A DNA stretch of 11,104 nucleotides from Flavobacteriaceae bacterium UBA5950 (GCA_002430545.1 DJCM01000032.1:1-11104), one strand, 5' to 3'; positions 1-7,347 are shown, counted from the stretch's first letter. Notes: generated by a model from the letters alone, not told the origin. Program-made: numbers and translations.

Positions 1-957
1 TATTTCGTTGAATAAAAAGTCTATTTTATTCTCATCTAAATCTCTTATTTCTAAACTGAGTTTTACTTTTCCAGGAATTACATTTGGTGCTCCAGGGAAA
101 GCTTCTATTTTACCAACAGTTCCAACTTGATTTCCGGGTATCTCATTTATAACATTTTTAACAAGTAAAATAAAATCTGCAGCAGTAATCATTGGGTCTT
201 TTCTCTCACCCATTGGGGTGGTACCGGCATGATTTGCAAACCCCTCAATTGTAACATCCCACCATTTTAAACCAACTATTCCAGTTACAACACCAATGTC
301 AACAACGTTTTTGTTTAAAATGTTTCCTTGCTCGATATGAAGTTCAACAAAAGCGTGGTAGTCGTTAGATGATTTAATTACATCAAAAATTTTTCTTTGA
401 TCTCCACCAAGCCTGTCAACTCCCTCTCCGTTTGTAAACCCTGAGGCTGTTTTAACTTCTAAAGCATCATAATTTAATTTTCCAGCCAAAGCTCTACTTC
501 CAAAGACTCCACCTTCTTCATTTGTAAAAATTATTAACTCTAGAGGATGAGAATTTATTATTTTATCTTCGATAATAGTTTCAAGTACCTCAATTCCACC
601 AATTACACCTAGAGGCCCATCGTAATGCCCACCATTTGGGACAGCATCAATATGAGAACCAAAAGCGATTGGTCTAAGTTTTTTATTTGTACCCTCTTTT
701 CTGGCAATAATATTTGCTGCATAATCAACCTCCACTGAGAGACCGAGATTTTTTAAATAACTTTTTAGGTATTCTCTTGCTTGAATATCGTAATCGCTGT
801 AAGCGACTCTATCGTTACCATTCATATCGTTAATTCCATACACCCTAAGTCTTTTAAGATTATCAGAGAGTCTAACTTTTGAGACAGTCATTTTCTGCCC
901 TTGACTTAAAATGGAGTTACTCATAAAAGCAATTACAACAATTATAAACTTTTTCAT
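1..957 (-). CDS. Secreted M20-family Zn-dependent amidohydrolase (N-carbamoyl-amino acid hydrolase / allantoate amidohydrolase type), C-terminus cut by window edge
   Basis: Translating the minus strand from ATG at 957 gives 319 residues with no stop, running off the left edge. Residues 1-19 look like an export signal (MKKFIIVVIA start, cleavage near LSQ). The binuclear-metal motifs of the M20 carbamoylase/hydantoinase group are visible in order: GSHIDAVPNGGHYDG (His102, Asp113), TNEEGG (Glu147 as likely general base, Glu148 as ligand), ELHIEQG (His207), the dimerisation-domain motif FANHAGTTPMGER (240-252) and PGAPNVIPG (288-296). These families hydrolyse linear amide or carbamoyl bonds such as N-carbamoyl amino acids, ureidoglycolate-type compounds or allantoate. 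The true substrate cannot be read from the sequence. Family members are about 410-430 residues, so roughly 100 residues, including the last metal-ligand His, lie outside the window. The signal peptide is notable because many characterised relatives are cytoplasmic. It is divergent from the ATP-grasp operon. Confidence 0.9.
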   Translation of the reverse strand, partial: MKKFIIVVIAFMSNSILSQGQKMTVSKVRLSDNLKRLRVYGINDMNGNDRVAYSDYDIQAREYLKSYLKNLGLSVEVDYAANIIARKEGTNKKLRPIAFGSHIDAVPNGGHYDGPLGVIGGIEVLETIIEDKIINSHPLELIIFTNEEGGVFGSRALAGKLNYDALEVKTASGFTNGEGVDRLGGDQRKIFDVIKSSNDYHAFVELHIEQGNILNKNVVDIGVVTGIVGLKWWDVTIEGFANHAGTTPMGERKDPMITAADFILLVKNVINEIPGNQVGTVGKIEAFPGAPNVIPGKVKLSLEIRDLDENKIDFLFNEI

Positions 958-1016
958 TTAAAATAAGAATTTAGTGGAGTTAGTATAAACGGTAAATTTT
1001 CAAATTAATTTTTTGT

Positions 1017-1044
1017 CAAATATACTCCACTTTTGTAACAACAA
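1017..1044 (-). promoter_or_regulatory. Bacteroidota-type promoter of the M20 amidohydrolase gene
   Basis: On the minus strand the element reads TTG (1044-1042), a 17-base spacer, then TATATTTG (1024-1017). This is a full match to the TTG-N17-23-TAnnTTTG consensus of Bacteroidota housekeeping promoters. Transcription should start about 7 bases further on, near 1010, giving a leader of roughly 50 bases before the ATG at 957. Confidence 0.6.
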
Positions 1045-1203
1045 TAATTAAGATCAACATGGAACATATCAATTTTTAAATTTATTGCTCTATAATATCG
1101 GTCCTACGTATTTTTTTTTATCAAAAATTAGCAAATCTTTAAATTTTTAACTTTTGCTTTGGCAAACTGAACATATCTGAAAGTAACTAATTAAATTAAG
1201 TTG

Positions 1204-2646
1204 ATGAAAAACGAAACTATTCTATCAGGTAAATATGAACATCTTCCTAACACATGGGACGAAATGTTTGACGAAAATGGAACCATTAGAGAAAGCTACT
1301 CGCGTTTTCATTCTTTTTTCTCTAAAATTTCTCTAGATGAACTGGATCAAATGAATGACTTTGCAATTCAGTTTTTTAAAAGTCAGGGAATTACTTTTAA
1401 TGTCTACAGTGATGAAAAAGGCGTAGAAAAAATTTTCCCATTCGACATAATTCCTAGAATAATAAATCAAGAGGAATGGAGACTAATAGAGAAAGGTATA
1501 ATCCAAAGAATTAAAGCATTAAATCTTTTTTTGAAGGACATTTATCATGACCAATTTATTTTAAAAGACAATGTGATACCCCCGAGTTTAATTGCATCGA
1601 ATGAAAACTATTTACGGGAAATGAGGAATTTAGCTGTCCCATCGGATATATACAGTCACATATCTGGCATCGATTTAATTCGTGATGAAAAAGGCAAATT
1701 TTGCGTTTTAGAGGATAATTTGAGAACGCCTTCTGGAGTTAGTTATATGCTTGAAAATAGAGAGATAAGTAGAAGTCTTTATCCGTCGTTAATGCCAGAA
1801 AATAAAGTTATGCAGGTTATAAACTATCCTCAAATGTTATATGATCAGTTGAATACATTATCAAATAAAAAGCACCCAGTAATAGTATTACTGACTCCAG
1901 GCTTGTATAATTCTGCATATTATGAACATTCAACTCTTGCACGGCTGATGGGTGTTGAACTTGTTGAGGGTCGAGACTTACTTATGAATAACAACAAAGT
2001 TTTTATGAAAACCTCCAAAGGACTAGAAAAAGTTGATATAATTTACAGAAGAGTTGATGATGATTTTTTAGATCCAATTTCCTTCAATCAGTCAAGCGTT
2101 CTAGGAGTTCCTGGGATATTAGAGGCTTATAAAAAGCGAAATGTAATCATAACAAATGCACCAGGTACTGGTGTTGCTGATGATAAAGCAAGTTACATAT
2201 ATGTTCCACAAATAATTAAATATTATTTAAATGAAGAACCTATTTTAAAAAATATTGAAACATATCAACTTGAAAACTCTGAACATTTTGATTATGTAAA
2301 AAAGAATATTACAAATCATGTTATTAAAAAAACAGACGGTAGTGGTGGATATGGAATGTTGATGGGTAATTCAGCAGACGATATTGAAATTGAAAAATAT
2401 TTTTATAAAATAAAAAAAAATCCATCAAACTTTATTGCTCAACCAATTCTAAACCTATCAACTTCTCCTTGTATTTTAAATGAAAGTATGGAGCCTAGGT
2501 GTGTAGATTTTCGTCCATACGCAATTTATGGAGCTGAAGGAATAAAGGTATGTCCTGGCGGACTAACCAGAGTTGCACTAAAGAAAAACTCTTTAGTTGT
2601 TAATAGTTCACAAGGGGGTGGCAGTAAGGATACATGGGTAATTTGA
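1204..2646 (+). CDS. Circularly permuted ATP-grasp type 2 protein (DUF404/DUF407, COG2308 family)
   Basis: This 480-residue protein is a predicted ATP-dependent carboxylate-amine (amide or peptide bond) ligase. It has no signal peptide, so it should be cytoplasmic. Family blocks are present almost end to end: an N-terminal FPFDIIPRIIN...EW block (78-92) followed by QRIKALNLFLKDIY (101-114), GIDLIRDEKG and VLEDNLRTPSGVSYMLENR (155-186), LLTPGLYNSAYYEHSTLAR (229-247), YRRVDDDFLDP (281-291), GTGVADDKASYIYVP (321-335), the glycine-rich nucleotide loop DGSGGYGMLMG (378-388), VDFRPYA (434-440) and the C-terminal PGGLTRVALKK plus SSQGGGSKDTW (451-478). Length is normal and no key block is missing. 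A TTG lies directly before the ATG at 1204; I chose the ATG. It is the first gene of a tight operon with the alpha-E and transglutaminase genes. A candidate promoter (TTG 1085-1087, N21, TATTTTTT 1109-1116) is only a near match to the consensus. Confidence 0.92.
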   Translation: MKNETILSGKYEHLPNTWDEMFDENGTIRESYSRFHSFFSKISLDELDQMNDFAIQFFKSQGITFNVYSDEKGVEKIFPFDIIPRIINQEEWRLIEKGIIQRIKALNLFLKDIYHDQFILKDNVIPPSLIASNENYLREMRNLAVPSDIYSHISGIDLIRDEKGKFCVLEDNLRTPSGVSYMLENREISRSLYPSLMPENKVMQVINYPQMLYDQLNTLSNKKHPVIVLLTPGLYNSAYYEHSTLARLMGVELVEGRDLLMNNNKVFMKTSKGLEKVDIIYRRVDDDFLDPISFNQSSVLGVPGILEAYKKRNVIITNAPGTGVADDKASYIYVPQIIKYYLNEEPILKNIETYQLENSEHFDYVKKNITNHVIKKTDGSGGYGMLMGNSADDIEIEKYFYKIKKNPSNFIAQPILNLSTSPCILNESMEPRCVDFRPYAIYGAEGIKVCPGGLTRVALKKNSLVVNSSQGGGSKDTWVI

Positions 2647-2650
2647 ATAA

Positions 2651-3586
2651 ATGTTAAGTAGAGTTGCTAATAATTTGTTTTGGATGGATCGCTATATGGA
2701 AAGGTCTTATGGCTTATTGAATTTAATTATAACAAACTATAATTCAACACTTGATTCTGGAGATTACAGTAGCTGGAATGGAATTCTGAAAACTTACATG
2801 AATATTGATAGCTTGGAAGATTTATATGAGTATGATGATGCAATTTCAATAATTGATTTTATGTTATTCGATGAACTAAATCCAAATACGTTGATTAATA
2901 TTATAAAAAAGTCGAGGGAAAACGCTAGAGGAGTTCAAGAGCATATTTCCAAAGAGGTTTGGCTCTCTTCAAATAAATTCTATCTAAATATTTCTGACAG
3001 ATTAATACGGAAAAAATTTAGACGTTCAGATCCGATTGTTTTTCTTGAAGATTTATTGAATTTCAATTTGATGTATTACAGCAATGCTGATTTGACTCAA
3101 GAGAGAGGAAATGCTTTTGGATTTATGAATTTAGGTAAGTATTATGAAAGAACTTTGCAAAGTGTTGATTTTCTTAGCTATCGTTTTAATGACTTGACAA
3201 AAAATGATTATGCATTGCAAGAAAGAGTTTTCTGGAAAAATCTTTTACAATCTATTGGGGGATACCAAATTTATTTAAAGACATACAAATCAATTTTTAA
3301 TGTTAATAATATTGTCGAACTAATTTCATTAAATGAATTTTTTCCTAGATCTATAAAATACTCTTTGAGAAAATTATCTGTTCATGTTAGTTTACTTAAT
3401 AAATACAACAATAAAATAGATAATGAGTTACTTTTTCATGTAAAAAAACTTGATAATTATGTTGGTTATTCGTCTATAGAGTCCATAAATGAGATTGAGT
3501 TAGGAACATTTTTAGAAAAAATAAAATCTGATTTAAATCATATTTATTCATTAATAACAAAAACATATTTCTCACAATTATATTAA
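2651..3586 (+). CDS. Alpha-E domain protein (DUF403, COG2307 family)
   Basis: This 311-residue protein is predicted to be all alpha-helical. It opens with the family signature MLSRVANNLFWMDRYMERS (1-19) and carries the later conserved blocks SRENARGVQEHISKEVWLSSNKFY (around 88-111) and ERGNAFGFMNLGKYYERT (around 151-168). Length is typical for the family. The family has no well-established biochemical activity. It is nearly always encoded beside a circularly permuted ATP-grasp protein, and is sometimes fused to one, so it is best seen as a partner subunit of that ligase. The ATG at 2651 lies 4 bases after the upstream stop and the next gene starts 2 bases after this one ends, so translational coupling is likely. 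No signal peptide or membrane segment is visible. The sequence is rich in Asn, Ile, Lys and Tyr, consistent with the very AT-rich DNA here. Confidence 0.9.
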   Translation: MLSRVANNLFWMDRYMERSYGLLNLIITNYNSTLDSGDYSSWNGILKTYMNIDSLEDLYEYDDAISIIDFMLFDELNPNTLINIIKKSRENARGVQEHISKEVWLSSNKFYLNISDRLIRKKFRRSDPIVFLEDLLNFNLMYYSNADLTQERGNAFGFMNLGKYYERTLQSVDFLSYRFNDLTKNDYALQERVFWKNLLQSIGGYQIYLKTYKSIFNVNNIVELISLNEFFPRSIKYSLRKLSVHVSLLNKYNNKIDNELLFHVKKLDNYVGYSSIESINEIELGTFLEKIKSDLNHIYSLITKTYFSQLY

Positions 3587-3588
3587 AT

Positions 3589-4542
3589 ATGTCGAAACTT
3601 TATTTAAGTCACATTACATCTTTTTCATACTCAAATTTTGTAGTTGAAAGTTCAAATCAAATTATTTTATACCCATACAATGATACCAATCAACAAGTCA
3701 TTTCACATTCTTTGAAAATTACTGGAAATCCAAATATTTATACAAATTTTGATTGGTATGGAAATAAAGTTGGTTTTTTTAACTATTTGTTACCACACAA
3801 AAATCTTTCTATCGAATCTGAGGCTGAAATTTTAGTCAAGAAAGTTGAATTACCAAAAAATGAACTTAACATAAAAGAATCTTGGAATCAAATTAATAAA
3901 CTCAAATCTGAAAGCATTGATTTTTTTGAATTTACTCACTGCGCTGATAATGTAAATAAAAAAGCAAAAAAAGCTTTGAAGGAAATGGATCTTAAAAATT
4001 TATCTCCCTTTGAATTGGTTTTAAAACTTAATAAATACGTGTATGAAAATTTTAAATACAAAAAAGGAATCACCAAAGTCGATACAAGTGTAGATAAAGT
4101 TTGGGAGCTAGGTCTAGGTGTTTGCCAAGATTTCACAAATGTTATGTTACAGTTATGTCGTTTATCAAATATTCCTTCAAGGTATGTAAGTGGTTATGTT
4201 TGTAGTTCTGAAAGAATAAGAGGCGACGGAGCCACACATTCTTGGGTTGAAGTGTTTATACCAAACCATGGATGGTTAGGTATTGATCCAACCAATAATT
4301 GTATTTGTCAAGACCTGCACGTTAAAATTGGAATTGGTAGAAATTACAATGATTGCGCTCCAGTGAAAGGGGTCTATAAAGGAAATGAAGAGCAAAAAAT
4401 GGATGTTAAAGTTAATTTATCAACAAAAAAATTGATTGTCAAACAAACTAAATCAGTTTGGGATGAGAAAACAATTGAAAAAGAGGATGTAAATAGCTAT
4501 CAAAAAAATCTTGAAATGATACAACAGCAACAACAACAATAA
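3589..4542 (+). CDS. Transglutaminase-like cysteine protease-fold protein with N-terminal beta domain (COG1305) and poly-Gln tail
   Basis: This 317-residue protein has an N-terminal bacterial-transglutaminase beta region (about 4-85) followed by the catalytic core. The papain-like triad is visible as Cys179 in GLGVCQDFTN, His217 in GATHSWVEV and Asp233 in GWLGIDPTNN. The block after it, HVKIGIGRNYNDCAPVKGVYKG (244-265), is typical of the group linked to alpha-E proteins. Such enzymes hydrolyse or transfer amide bonds. With the ATP-grasp and alpha-E partners it is predicted to act in peptide or amide metabolism, as ligase and amidase acting on the same product class. There is no signal peptide, so a cytoplasmic location is expected. 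The C-terminus beyond about 290 is charged and ends in six consecutive glutamines (312-317), which could be an acyl-donor tail or simply a disordered end. This is the last gene of the operon and is followed by a hairpin terminator at 4605-4627. Confidence 0.92.
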   Translation: MSKLYLSHITSFSYSNFVVESSNQIILYPYNDTNQQVISHSLKITGNPNIYTNFDWYGNKVGFFNYLLPHKNLSIESEAEILVKKVELPKNELNIKESWNQINKLKSESIDFFEFTHCADNVNKKAKKALKEMDLKNLSPFELVLKLNKYVYENFKYKKGITKVDTSVDKVWELGLGVCQDFTNVMLQLCRLSNIPSRYVSGYVCSSERIRGDGATHSWVEVFIPNHGWLGIDPTNNCICQDLHVKIGIGRNYNDCAPVKGVYKGNEEQKMDVKVNLSTKKLIVKQTKSVWDEKTIEKEDVNSYQKNLEMIQQQQQQ

Positions 4543-4604
4543 AGTTTTTACCATTCAATTGGTTCATTTAGAAATGAATTGCACTTACTGTATAGGGAAA
4601 TAAA

Positions 4605-4627
4605 AAAGCCAGGCAAAACCTGGCTTT
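4605..4627. terminator. Bidirectional intrinsic terminator between convergent genes
   Basis: A 9-bp perfect stem, AAAGCCAGG / CCTGGCTTT, encloses the 5-base loop CAAAA. On the minus strand the stem is followed by a run of T's (complement of the A's at 4602-4607), giving a classical terminator 22 bases after the stop of the leftward gene. On the plus strand it is followed by a shorter, interrupted T run (TTTCTCTT), so it should also stop the ATP-grasp operon coming from the left. Confidence 0.85.
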
Positions 4628-4648
4628 CTCTTCAATAAAAAGTAAATT

Positions 4649-5797
4649 TTATTTTGGAATACCTGTTCCTGATTTATAGGGAGCCCAACTTGCATGTGCG
4701 CACTTCCAACCATTGTCTGTCGCTAGCCAAACAGATGAAGCTCTTGTGCTGTATGCAACTTCTTCATTTGAATCGGTAAATGAATAAGAGCCCGAAGCGT
4801 AAAAAGTCAAAATAACTGTTCGCATATCAGGCGAAAAATGAGTTTCAAAATCCCTTAAGTCAAATGCATTCCATGTAAAGTTTCGCTCTTCAGATAAATT
4901 ATCAACTGAATAAGAGTAAAAATCCCCAAGATTGGAGTCGCCAGTGATCATGCCTATTTCATCAGAAACAAATGTTGAAAACTTCTCTTTATCGCCTTCT
5001 AAAATAGCGTTTTGCATCGCTTTTTGCGCCTCAATCAAACGATCACTTACGTCTGACTGATTTGCTTTTCTCCAATAGACAGGCAGATTGTATTGATAAG
5101 GAGATGATGAGGTTGCATAGTCAAAAGCTTTCAACTGATTGTCCAAAGCCATTTCATAATCACCTTTCATAGCTGCAATCTCTGCTCTTGAATCATATGA
5201 GTTTGGACCATCATGCAAATTTTCTAATTTGTCGAGTGATGCAAAAGCAGCATCGTAATTAGGTCCCTCGTCCCCAATTTCACCATAGGCATGAGCATAA
5301 GCCAACATGTTGTAAGCAGAGGCTGCATTGGCAGGAAAATTTGTAGCAAAATTTGTATACGTGCTCCAATCTTCTGTACTTGTCGAGAACCAATTGATTA
5401 ATGGACTGTTCGGAAAATCTGCAAGTGCTTTTTCATAAGTTGATGCCCAGTCTTCTGCCTCAGTTGTAGTCGCAACCAAAAGGTCATACCATGCCTTTTC
5501 TTCAGGGCTTAGCTTGCTTGCATTTACTTCAGATAGCTTTGCTTTTCTTGAACCAAAATCTTGATTTCCAGAGGCAGCAGCAGCAAGAACTAGTTTTGCA
5601 CACTCACAATTTTTGTCAGAAATCATTACAGCTTTGGCCATGCCAACTGCAACCGATTGTTCAATATTGACAAGGTGTGATATTGCTTGGTTAATAATTT
5701 TTGCGGATTCTGATTTACATTCTGAATCAGAAATCCAGTCTTGTGCATTCACAGATAACGTCAACACAAGAGCTAATAAAGTGGTTTGTAATTTCAT
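4649..5797 (-). CDS. Exported repeat-containing protein with C-terminal NTF2/SnoaL-like domain
   Basis: This 382-residue protein starts with a clear signal peptide (MKLQTTLLALVLTLSVNAQ, cleavage after residue 19). The middle (about 30-265) is helical and Ala-rich and resembles degenerate TPR repeats: segments such as AAMKGDYEMALDNQLKAFDYA (208-228) have TPR-like spacing. The end (about 266-382) looks like an NTF2-like/SnoaL fold (DUF4440 type): EAQKAMQNAILEGDKEKFSTFVSDE begins it and TRASSVWLATDNGWKCAHASWAP closes it before a GTGIPK tail. The family fold holds small ligands or mediates protein contacts; no catalytic residues can be assigned. There is no lipobox and no T9SS tail, so the protein is probably periplasmic. 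It lies 37 bases after the T9SS cargo gene with no terminator between, so the two are probably co-transcribed. The start sits at an 11-bp tandem duplication (see the repeat entry). Confidence 0.75.
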   Translation of the reverse strand: MKLQTTLLALVLTLSVNAQDWISDSECKSESAKIINQAISHLVNIEQSVAVGMAKAVMISDKNCECAKLVLAAAASGNQDFGSRKAKLSEVNASKLSPEEKAWYDLLVATTTEAEDWASTYEKALADFPNSPLINWFSTSTEDWSTYTNFATNFPANAASAYNMLAYAHAYGEIGDEGPNYDAAFASLDKLENLHDGPNSYDSRAEIAAMKGDYEMALDNQLKAFDYATSSSPYQYNLPVYWRKANQSDVSDRLIEAQKAMQNAILEGDKEKFSTFVSDEIGMITGDSNLGDFYSYSVDNLSEERNFTWNAFDLRDFETHFSPDMRTVILTFYASGSYSFTDSNEEVAYSTRASSVWLATDNGWKCAHASWAPYKSGTGIPK

Positions 5798-5813
5798 TTT
5801 AGTTTCATTTTAG
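5792..5813. repeat. Two tandem copies of an 11-bp unit over the start codon of the NTF2-like gene
   Basis: The unit TTTCATTTTAG occurs at 5792-5802 and again at 5803-5813. On the coding (minus) strand this gives two ATG codons in different frames. The upstream ATG (5808) opens a four-codon frame (M-K-L-K) whose TGA overlaps the real ATG at 5797 in an ATGA arrangement. It may be a simple duplication or a short coupled leader. Confidence 0.6.
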
Positions 5814-5834
5814 TTTGCCTAAAATAAAAAAAAA

Positions 5835-6512
5835 TTACTGTTTCACCACTCGCCTTGTCACCCACTCATTATTGTCTTTGCGATACAGTCGAACGAGGTA
5901 CATACCATTTTTGACAGAACCTAAATCAACACTTGAAGTATTTGTCTTCATCAACTGTTTTCCAGTGAGATCATACACATGAATTTTGGTGATAATGTCT
6001 TGATTGGCTTGCACAACTCCCGAGGTGGGATTGGGATATACAAATATATCTTTAAACTGTACTCCTTCAATACTCAAATTGGGGTTTGATGATCGTGTGT
6101 ATGTGAAACCACCCCCAGAATTACTTCCAGAAGTCCATGATGTAATTTTAATATCAATATAGATGTCTTCAGTAACAAGGTGCAATACCATGTCCCTTCC
6201 AACAGCATTTTTTGGTTTTGAAGTTCCTCTAAACGTGGAAAAGGTCAAAGACCCAAGACTGGATGTAGTTCCAAAAGCCCATCTGGTATCAATTGGACTA
6301 TTGCTTTTTGAGGAATTTGATTCTGTTTTGGCATTATAAAGTTGTCCTCCGTTATTCCCTCTAGTCAACCATACTAAACCAGTAATCCTGTCTTGAGAAC
6401 TTTCAAGAGATGGGTTATCAAAATTTTGCTTTGTAAATGTTAATGGAGAGCCATCCCAAACAGTTTGGGAAAAGCATAGTAAAGGTGTGAGTAAGAGTAA
6501 AATATATTTCAT
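5835..6512 (-). CDS. T9SS-secreted protein with type A C-terminal sorting domain
   Basis: This 225-residue protein has a signal peptide (MKYILLLLTPLLCFSQ, cleavage near residue 16) and a type A T9SS C-terminal sorting domain at about 153-225. Diagnostic parts of that domain are VYPNPTSG (158-165), IHVYDLTGKQL (177-187), the NGMYLVRL block (202-209) and a basic end, RRVVKQ. Such domains direct proteins through the type IX system to the cell surface or medium and are then removed. The cargo part (17-150) has VWLTRGNNGGQLYN, AVGRDMVLHLVTEDIYIDIKITSW (103-126) and GGGFTYTRS, a small domain I recognise as recurring in Bacteroidota T9SS proteins but cannot tie to an activity. It is probably beta-rich and may be adhesive or structural. 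It is the promoter-proximal gene of a leftward pair with the NTF2-like gene and is divergent from the DUF481-like gene. Confidence 0.85.
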   Translation of the reverse strand: MKYILLLLTPLLCFSQTVWDGSPLTFTKQNFDNPSLESSQDRITGLVWLTRGNNGGQLYNAKTESNSSKSNSPIDTRWAFGTTSSLGSLTFSTFRGTSKPKNAVGRDMVLHLVTEDIYIDIKITSWTSGSNSGGGFTYTRSSNPNLSIEGVQFKDIFVYPNPTSGVVQANQDIITKIHVYDLTGKQLMKTNTSSVDLGSVKNGMYLVRLYRKDNNEWVTRRVVKQ

Positions 6513-6578
6513 AACAGTATTTTTTTTTAAATATACAATTCTTACACCAATTGCATTTTATCTTCGAGTAGAAACACC

Positions 6579-6586
6579 TATTTTTG
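6579..6586 (+). promoter_or_regulatory. Candidate -7 element for the DUF481-like gene
   Basis: TATTTTTG matches TAnnTTTG exactly and ends only 10 bases before the ATG at 6597, implying an almost leaderless transcript. The nearest upstream TTG (6551-6553) is 25 bases away, slightly too far for the usual spacing. The match could be by chance in AT-rich DNA. Confidence 0.3.
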
Positions 6587-6596
6587 AAAAAAAACG

Positions 6597-7337
6597 ATGC
6601 GATTTTTTCTGCTCTTTGCATTCTTAACATGTGGCATTGCGAATGCACAAACGATTTTAAATTCAGAATCGTTATTGAATCACTCCACTACTAAACTCAA
6701 CACACAAATCAATCTCTCTTTCGTCTGGGAATCAGGCAACGAAAATACGTTTGCGTCTTTTAATCAAATATTAATGGGAACGAAACAAGGACGTCAACTT
6801 TGGCGACTCGTCGTGGGGCATGACTACGAGGATGATGAAGGAGAAATTGTTGCAAATGACTGGAGTACACAGCTTCGCCTTAACCATTTTGTCAGCGATA
6901 AAAACTCAATCTATGGCTTTATTCAGACACAAAATATCAAGGTGTTACAGATGAACCATCGTCAACTTGTCGGAGGTGGCTATCGTCATTCGCTGTTCAA
7001 CAACGATCGCCAGTACATCGATCTTGCAGCTGGTTTGTTTTATGAAGATGAAGAATACCCTGATCTTCAAACACATAAATATCGATTCAATATCAATATG
7101 TTTTTGCGTGTCAAACTGCTTGAAAAATTGTATTTCAGTTGTGTAACCTACTTCCAAGTCAACACAAAAGATGCAAACGATATCCGATTTTTTGTTGAGC
7201 CAAAAATCAATTTTGAGCAAGACAAATTTGCCTTATCCATTGGCGCACAAAACAGGTATAATTCAACCCCATATTCACAAAACAAAAAGAACGATCTCAT
7301 GTCCCAAGTTGCACTGAGAATCAACCTGTTTGAGTAA
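6597..7337 (+). CDS. Predicted outer-membrane beta-barrel protein, DUF481-like
   Basis: This 246-residue protein has a signal peptide (MRFFLLFAFLTCGIANAQ, cleavage after residue 18). The mature part shows alternating polar and hydrophobic strands with an early WESGNENTF segment (about 44-52), then repeated strand and turn units containing Gln, Arg and Tyr, and a final short strand ending LRINLFE. This resembles DUF481 proteins (the YdiY-like outer-membrane family), which are small barrels of unclear function. The absence of a plug or other domain and the length of about 230 mature residues suit a 10-12-strand barrel. A small lipoprotein gene starts 10 bases after its stop, so the pair is probably one transcript and may work together at the outer membrane. 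The DUF481 assignment rests on overall pattern rather than a diagnostic motif; another small barrel family is possible. Confidence 0.7.
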   Translation: MRFFLLFAFLTCGIANAQTILNSESLLNHSTTKLNTQINLSFVWESGNENTFASFNQILMGTKQGRQLWRLVVGHDYEDDEGEIVANDWSTQLRLNHFVSDKNSIYGFIQTQNIKVLQMNHRQLVGGGYRHSLFNNDRQYIDLAAGLFYEDEEYPDLQTHKYRFNINMFLRVKLLEKLYFSCVTYFQVNTKDANDIRFFVEPKINFEQDKFALSIGAQNRYNSTPYSQNKKNDLMSQVALRINLFE

Positions 7338-7347
7338 TGAAAGTGTA

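Noticed and set aside
3936..4136. 66-codon minus-strand open frame inside the transglutaminase gene
   Set aside because: It is antisense to the catalytic core of a well-supported gene, has no family motif and has no promoter or spacing that suggests expression.
5613..5813. 66-codon plus-strand frame antisense to the start of the NTF2-like gene
   Set aside because: It mirrors the signal peptide and helical region of the real gene and has no recognisable features.
6528..6535. TATATTTA on the minus strand upstream of the T9SS cargo gene, considered as its -7 box
   Set aside because: It lacks the final G of TAnnTTTG, and the nearest TTG is only 12 bases upstream, outside the usual spacing.
6418..6648. 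76-codon minus-strand frame across the divergent spacer and both gene starts
   Set aside because: It overlaps the signal peptide regions of two well-supported genes, has odd composition (many Cys and Lys) and no family resemblance.
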